Origin: Microbacteriaceae bacterium
GTDB taxonomy: Bacteria; Actinomycetota; Actinomycetes; Actinomycetales; Microbacteriaceae
Reading direction: 5' to 3'
NCBI GenBank assembly: GCA_947454285.1
Contig: CANGJO010000012.1
Coordinates: 1 to 16,960 of the forward strand
Length of the DNA stretch: 16,960 nucleotides
The notes under the pieces were generated by a model. The model worked only from the letters and a program-made list of their open reading frames with translations. It was not told the DNA's origin and did not search any database. Within the stretch, counting starts at the first letter, position 1; the number at the start of each line of letters is the position of its first letter. Both the position numbers and the translations under genes were made by a program. Shown in pieces: positions 15,501 through 16,960 of the stretch.

Positions 15501-15751
15501 AAGAAAAGGCGCTTGGCGCATCGGTGTTGCAGTGGAAGAAGCTTGGCCTCAAGGCCGTGGTAATTGCGCCATCTTTCAAGAAATCTGAATATAACTACTT
15601 CTTGAATGATCGAATTGCACAGTTGACTGATTTCTTGAAATCTAACTACTTGGGTGTGAAAGTTCAAGTGGTTGGATACCAGTACAAAGACGGCCGCCTA
15701 TTTGGTGATGTACCTGTTGGGCAACGTGACATAACCCTGACCGCCCGCTAA
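6425..15751 (+). CDS. Giant secreted multi-repeat surface protein, putative adhesin
   Basis: One unbroken frame of 3108 residues. It has a signal peptide (1-45), then a cysteine-containing N-terminal domain (about 47-185, possibly discoidin-like). About 18 Ig-like, He_PIG-like, MBG-like and Fn3-like modules follow (190-1980). Next come eleven InlB B-type repeats (1981-2794), a Gly/Ser/Pro linker (2795-2822), an Ig-like and an Fn3-like module (2823-2998) and a degenerate OmpA-like end (3005-3108). There is no LPXTG motif, no C-terminal membrane helix and no recognisable enzyme domain. Ser and Thr are very abundant, as in extended surface stalks. Proteins of this build usually mediate attachment or cell contact; the ligand is unknown. 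The ATG at 6425 has only a weak AAAGAAA site 6 bp upstream, but it is the only start that leaves the signal peptide at the N-terminus. The gene is divergent from the regulator-kinase operon, its likely controller. Confidence 0.88.
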   Translation: MLIQWIKALRASKTRRRKFAASTLGTTGIAIAVILSLFIGDGAKAQIQTVVVTPANCTVDGGVAASSVSNVCDGSQSTKTVFTADAIVLKVTLSKPAIVTGVNITPGDDDNLYPYRVASATQIQGCTSAGQGCETVGTNASNAFSYYEVSIVGAGLNQPFDSSKYGCEILGTGTRCLQFSEITFNTSVTTRTLSFGSVATQTYNTTQTVTATASAGTGTITYSSSDTGKCTVDSNTGVVTATSGTGQCTITASVASDGVYSAATASVDITLAKAAQATFNFTRSTFMKVWDGVAYSQDITFTPSGGSGTGSVSYSVSNNTATNCSLVPNGSAWTISADTGGQCRITAVKAGDSNYLAATFSTSTYTGNSTYADFLFQRATLANPTSLSATPIAQSSSLTVSFTKAANATDTQVALFVDGATTSTFKTATISGTSYTFTGLTANTPYFFATKSLAATNDAYYFSASSFSSRVSATTNTPTTLAFTTPTSGLSATKGSLYSLDLSGLASGGYGSKTFTTTGSLPAGLSLSGSTISGTPTTEGSFSITSTVRDEDLASATTSSFAIVVAPVAPTITSQPASSSTVGQGGSITLSVTATGTALSYQWKKDGTVISGATSSSLVLNPVGANDGGTYTVDVKSTVNSVTSAATTSSNSGLVVVDAPAISTQPANSSISDYTSASFSVTASVQAGGTITYQWQSSPAGSSVYTNVSGGAYSGATTSTLSISNSYTTVSDFNGRKFRVLVTNTKSSTTALTTSSVATLSVYADINWSSPPTSVSTVIGSAYSYDFSNVITGGVPTKSFELDGTSNLPSGLSFDTTTGVLSGSPARGTVGTNYFLKIKGVDALGLKTSLQSVRVNVAKATHTSATNVTATLNSGQLKSFNVSWSSPGTAAWDYDAANHGANYTVVMYETATSTAVLAIKGSITTTSVTISSADYSPMKYSTDYYFAVTANAGTSPDYSSAAASTRAMATTGTGPPVPTVQPLPSSTYFWDGPSSLSVTATGTGTLSYKWKMDTQLAFMYPGSASIVTTQTWNFTSGNAYNNKYACVEVYNTVSGVTSDPVTTCTYTRSTTAGTLGTVGHVQGMVGDTFSNSGASASGGYGSWTYSISSSPGLPNGLTLNTSTGVISGTALEAVDRLITLVATDLRGLSTSKSVKVGISTPITLTTSATSSSSLTSADVTFSAEGGTSSAWYVVRVSAGTATGCQFEKNGVSSTSNNINTSPLKVKATSKGTCLLTAAKLEASVTNSNFLDVVSPAVTFTFTGTSQTISFSQQSNVAYSNSTFNVPAPSASSGLTVSLQSDTPSVCTNSSRVITIVSTGTCSIRATQAGNSTYAAATDVVNTFEITQKAVTVTALLSSSTMTFGGTQPTKSFTVSGLVGSDAISSVTYTYSTSNTADAPNATGTHTLTPSAAVFSTGSESNYNITYATASLTVNPNAPAISSQPASQNKYVSDSSATFSVSATAAVGSLSYQWQVSTDSGSSWNNASGTSTNSSYVISSIQTGLNGYQYRVIVTATSNSLTASTTSSAATLTVKVTQSISQTYFATTATGTVGDSKSYSAVTATSGLTVAFTTTTPSICTVSGTSVTLDAPGDCVIKANQTGNSSYYAATERTQTITVAAAKIAQTITFSGFSGATFGDSPVAASVSTDAAGLTVVLTSRSTSVCTVSGSTVTIVGAGTCSISANQSGDNTYNAASQVTRTFTVAKKNLVVTSTLSSSSITYGATPPTSGFIAPALVGNDDLTVTQTYTDAGSYNSTIQPTAVGSYTLTPSAAVFTSGSADNYNISYATASLAIVTRTQSISFTTISTQTFGVSPITAVATATSGLTVSFTSSTTAVCTVSGSTITILAVGTCTIAADQAGNSSYSPATTVTKSFTVSPKPLTQGVVTATSPAGERMTISATWTAVTNATGYVVKLWSSGTTEWKSFTVDANTTSQTFSPTNTTNLVDNAPYTVSVMATGTGNYTNSAVVHSSLTYTRTVAVVNYNPQQGAGYSPSEFSGTLPSQQRYINGAASPLTVSLNSGNYARVGYDFMGWNTQPNGSGITYTPGVTTTYGDINLWPMWERTALTVTFNSNYGTATTTTQTFEYGVLKNLDANTFTRTGYAFAGWATTSGGSVSQTDGSGIIITSSRTLYAKWTAIDYTVTYAANGSSATVPTETAKNYQDTVTVKAAITRTGYDFQGWSDGTTTYSPSATLTMPARNVTLTALWQLQVYTITYNDASALSGSPSRTSDDYTYGYPAISLPTEGTLVKTGYNFGGWSVTLGGSAIVGNYTPTSSKTLYAVWTPITYTVTYNSNGATGALAQTSDSYTTGGTAITLPGAGQMTKAGHTFDGWSTTTTGSKISGTYTTSTNRTLYARWVAVSYTITYDAAGGSSTPTQANKTIGQTFTLAAGPTKTNFEFAGWNDGTTTYDAGYTYVVEDANITLTAEWVEIFWIHYNYNGANETEPADLRKLNGQSYTAGDAVTKDGYTFGGWKSQSNVSIAAGQTFTVNANNFILSAQWTPINYHITYASAGGVVLPTEADKNISQTFTVANAPTRSGYTFNGWNDGALTYGPGATYTVTASNVTLTAQWTPIQYDVTYDLALGTSAVPVQAARIVGQTFAVAAMPSRYGYSFVKWTDGTNDYQPAATYTMPSNDVTLTAVWQATSLGITYNLNGGSGTAPTETNKTIGSTFSLAGIASWLNHTFLGWFDGTTLFGAGDTYMVSGEPVNLVARWLANLFSANFLPGGASGSNPTTVDREAGQTFSLPSASGLTKASHTFAGWTDGLQTYQPGDIIAMPSQGTTFTALWTPDPTPPSSGGGSGGSGGPSGPIVVPPTNNSKTLKVIFGSAKSLAKAAEIIGTPVKWKTESPNCKVDAKGVVTTVAVGECSVTAIDKATLKIASVFNLVVEPRLKISLKSISNLKPTSARLNASVAWPGSDFQAKFCVATSATATDCKYLSSISISNETNNNVASKGAVSIARDIQGLTPGTRYFVHAAVLVGEKSYKTAVQMLRTPKKNLASTKPDVVTLQFPEFTTVLLPAQEKALGASVLQWKKLGLKAVVIAPSFKKSEYNYFLNDRIAQLTDFLKSNYLGVKVQVVGYQYKDGRLFGDVPVGQRDITLTAR
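6995..12364 (+). repeat. Mosaic of Ig-like, He_PIG-like, MBG-like and Fn3-like modules (residues 191-1980)
   Basis: Modules of about 80-105 residues, read by eye. Ig/Big-like: 191-272, 277-365, 1160-1262, 1264-1346, 1536-1621, 1622-1706 and 1796-1880. Fn3-like: 380-475, 860-968 and 1881-1980. He_PIG-like, with the LPAGL-x-GTP or LPSGL-GVLSGSP pattern: 480-566, 764-858 and 1070-1157. Ig with the YQW core: 568-657, 658-763, 974-1068 (YKW) and 1437-1533. MBG-like, with TYG...NYNI-YATASL: 1347-1434 and 1707-1795. Seven of the Big-like modules carry a cysteine pair, such as C1665/C1680, likely to form a disulfide outside the cell. Boundaries are approximate. Confidence 0.7.
12365..14806 (+). repeat. 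Array of eleven Listeria-Bacteroides (InlB B-type, Flg_new-like) repeats (residues 1981-2794)
   Basis: Eleven repeats of about 71-86 residues. Each has a T-[VI]-T-[YF] opening strand, an aromatic turn of the form GY-x-F-x-GW about 30-40 residues on, and a closing L-x-A-x-W. The GW core occurs near residues 2034, 2108, 2182, 2259, 2334, 2404, 2475, 2547, 2619, 2692 and 2765; repeat 9 has KW instead of GW. Several junctions are WTPI. There is no cysteine in the array. In Listeria InlB this fold is part of a surface protein; a carbohydrate- or protein-binding role is known only for some families. Confidence 0.85.
14807..14890 (+). other. Gly/Ser/Pro-rich flexible linker (residues 2795-2822)
   Basis: A low-complexity segment made almost only of Pro, Ser and Gly, ending in a short Val/Pro stretch. 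It separates the repeat stalk from the C-terminal modules and marks the boundary between the displayed part and the probable anchoring part. Confidence 0.8.
15437..15748 (+). other. Degenerate OmpA-like C-terminal domain (residues 3005-3108)
   Basis: The segment YNYFLNDRIAQLTDFL (3056-3071) aligns by eye with the YN-x-x-L-x-x-R-x-A helix of OmpA/Pal peptidoglycan-binding domains. The preceding strand LKAVVIAPSFKKSE takes the place of the GHTD strand, and VKVQVVGYQYKDGR resembles the strand after the helix. The aspartate of GHTD and the usual arginine at the RA position (Ile3064 here) are missing, so classic diaminopimelate binding is not expected. Confidence 0.5.
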
Positions 15752-15767
15752 CCCAGAGTTAAAAAGA

Positions 15768-15795
15768 AATCCCCCAGCCAATTGGCCGGGGGATT
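15768..15795 (-). terminator. Bidirectional intrinsic terminator between the giant gene and the ABC operon
   Basis: AATCCCCCAGCC (15768-15779) pairs with GGCCGGGGGATT (15784-15795) around the loop AATT, with a single A/C mismatch. On the minus strand the stem is followed by a T-rich run (TTTCTTTTT, from 15769 down to 15761), so it is strongest for the ABC operon. On the plus strand it lies 16 bp after the giant gene stop but is followed only by TGCTTATGTCTT, a weaker signal. Confidence 0.85.
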
Positions 15796-15811
15796 GCTTA
15801 TGTCTTAGCTG

Positions 15812-16600
15812 TTACTTACCGCGTACAACGTTGATCTCGTGGGTTAGAGTCTCAAGCTCTGCACCGCCAGCCATTGCCTTGGTTAGCTCTTCAAGCTGAA
15901 CGTTCTTGCGCTCAAATGCGTTGAGTAGCTTTCCACGGTTAAGTAGGTAGAAGCGGTCGCCAACTAGGTAAGCGTGGTGAGGGTTGTGAGTAATGAACAC
16001 AACTGAAACACCGCGGTCCTTTGCAGCGAGCACGTACTTCAATACGATTCCAGACTGGCGTACACCAAGGGCTGAGGTTGGCTCATCGAGGATAAGCACC
16101 TTTGCACCAAAGTAAACGGAACGAGCGATAGCCACAGACTGGCGCTCACCACCTGAAAGGGTACCGATTGGCTGGTTTACATCGCGAAGGTCAATACCCA
16201 TCGCTAGCAACTCTGCCTTGGCAATCTGCTTCATCTTGCTAACGTTCAACCACTTGAATGGGCCGAATCCTGAACGGATTTCGTTACCCAAGAAGAAGTT
16301 GCGCCATACCGACATCAAAGGAATTGTTGCCAAGTCCTGGAACACGGTTGCGATTCCGTTAGCTAGTGCGTCACGAGGAGATTCAAAGACTGCGTCCTTG
16401 CCTTCAACCTTGAACTCACCCGATGACTGCTTGTGCACACCAGACAGGATCTTGATAAGAGTTGACTTACCAGCACCGTTGTCGCCAAGTACACAGGTTA
16501 CTGAACCTGGCTCAACTTGCATCGAGATTCCCTGAAGGGCAATTACGCTTCCAAACTGCTTGCCAACATTCTTTAGTTCTAGGGCGTTTACTGCGCTCAT
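15812..16600 (-). CDS. Sugar ABC transporter ATP-binding protein, single-domain RbsA/FrcA type
   Basis: A 262-residue cytoplasmic ATPase that powers sugar import with the permease encoded just upstream. All nucleotide-binding motifs are present: Walker A GDNGAGKST (39-47), Q-loop Q88 in VFQD, signature LSGGERQ (148-154), Walker B VLILDEP (168-174) with the D-loop SALG, and the switch H205 in ITHN. It has one ATPase domain, unlike the double-domain RbsA or MglA. This resembles FrcA of fructose-type systems and is common in actinobacterial sugar transporters, where the domain works as a homodimer. The substrate cannot be fixed. The ATG at 16600 overlaps the permease stop as ATGA and has a strong GGGAGG site 6 bp upstream. 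The gene ends 16 bp from the terminator stem and is the last gene of its operon. Confidence 0.93.
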   Translation of the reverse strand: MSAVNALELKNVGKQFGSVIALQGISMQVEPGSVTCVLGDNGAGKSTLIKILSGVHKQSSGEFKVEGKDAVFESPRDALANGIATVFQDLATIPLMSVWRNFFLGNEIRSGFGPFKWLNVSKMKQIAKAELLAMGIDLRDVNQPIGTLSGGERQSVAIARSVYFGAKVLILDEPTSALGVRQSGIVLKYVLAAKDRGVSVVFITHNPHHAYLVGDRFYLLNRGKLLNAFERKNVQLEELTKAMAGGAELETLTHEINVVRGK

Positions 16601-16960
16601 TTTTTGCCTCCCTTAGCACGGCGACCGATGTAAGTGTTGATCATTACCGCGGTGAAAAGAATCACACCAAGGAATGTTGCGGTCCAGTCTGAATCCCAAC
16701 GTGAGTAAGGAATGCCAATGTAAGCCATACCCATAATCAAAGCGCCAAGAGAAGCACCGATAGCAGAACCTGCACCACCGGTAAGAAGTGTTCCACCCAC
16801 CGCAGCAGCGATGATGTAGTAGAACTCCTGGCCAACACCCTGACCAGCCTGCATGCCCTTCAAGCGAAGAACAAACATGGTACCGATCAGCGCAGCTGAA
16901 AGAGCGGTGTAAATAAACAGAGTGATCTTGGTGCGGTCAACTGGAACACCAGCGTTGCGA
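16597..16960 (-). CDS. Sugar ABC transporter permease, RbsC/FrcB-like (partial, N-terminus outside the window)
   Basis: The last 120 residues of an inner-membrane permease. The frame is open to the right edge, so the Met at 16878 is internal and not the start. The fragment begins with NAGVPVDRTK, the cytoplasmic loop that in RbsC-type permeases precedes a membrane helix. It then has the family stretch IIAAAVGGTLLTGGAGSAIGASLGALIMG, which corresponds to AAVIGGTSLxGGxGxxxGTxxGALI in the ribose and fructose permeases. It ends with a last helix (TATFLGVILFTAVMINTYI) and a basic tail. It would form the membrane channel with the downstream ATPase; a periplasmic-type sugar-binding lipoprotein gene is expected further right. 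The stop overlaps the ATPase start by 4 bp (ATGA). Confidence 0.88.
   Translation of the reverse strand, partial: RNAGVPVDRTKITLFIYTALSAALIGTMFVLRLKGMQAGQGVGQEFYYIIAAAVGGTLLTGGAGSAIGASLGALIMGMAYIGIPYSRWDSDWTATFLGVILFTAVMINTYIGRRAKGGKK
16607..16614 (-). promoter_or_regulatory. Ribosome binding site of the ABC ATPase, inside the permease 3' end
   Basis: AAGGGAGG on the minus strand lies 6 bp before the ATG at 16600. It is a near-consensus Shine-Dalgarno sequence and also encodes part of the permease Lys/Gly-rich tail. Confidence 0.75.

Noticed and set aside
15437..15751. Sortase LPXTG anchor at the end of the giant protein
   Set aside because: No LPXTG-like motif, hydrophobic segment or basic tail is present at the C-terminus.

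Overview
The window looks like part of a small, tightly packed actinobacterial genome, most like the freshwater Microbacteriaceae (Rhodoluna/Aquiluna type). This is inferred, not proven. The signs are moderate GC, protein sequences of actinobacterial character, several genes whose start codon sits exactly 6 bp after a TANNNT -10 box (leaderless mRNAs), and neighbouring genes that overlap or abut with no spacer. No tRNA, rRNA, CRISPR array, insertion sequence or phage gene was seen. No stretch over 300 bp lacks a gene; the longest gap is 129 bp.

Layout. Positions 1-111 hold the last 36 residues of a membrane protein. It converges on an HAD-IIA (NagD-like) phosphatase (108-878, minus), and the two genes share one CTAG as their stop codons. 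The phosphatase diverges from a short NhaA-type Na+/H+ antiporter (918-1874), which overlaps a TrmH/SpoU RNA methyltransferase (1864-2550). purA (adenylosuccinate synthase, 2632-3924) follows and ends directly against a convergent sensor kinase gene. An intrinsic terminator for purA lies inside the kinase reading frame.

The centre is a response regulator and sensor histidine kinase operon (6295 to 3925, minus). It is divergent from a 9.3-kb gene (6425-15751) for a 3108-residue secreted repeat protein. Their 129-bp shared regulatory region carries two near-identical palindromes around GGGTTAACCC. The giant protein has a signal peptide, about 18 Ig-like, He_PIG-like, MBG-like and Fn3-like modules, eleven Listeria-Bacteroides (InlB B-type) repeats, a Gly/Ser/Pro linker and a degenerate OmpA-like C-terminus. 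It has no LPXTG sorting signal. The arrangement suggests a two-component system controlling a giant surface adhesin. That link is inferred and is the most interesting idea in the window.

A strong hairpin at 15768-15795 separates the giant gene from a convergent sugar ABC transporter operon (minus). This consists of a single-domain ATPase of the RbsA/FrcA type, preceded with a 4-bp ATGA overlap by an RbsC/FrcB-like permease that runs off the right edge.
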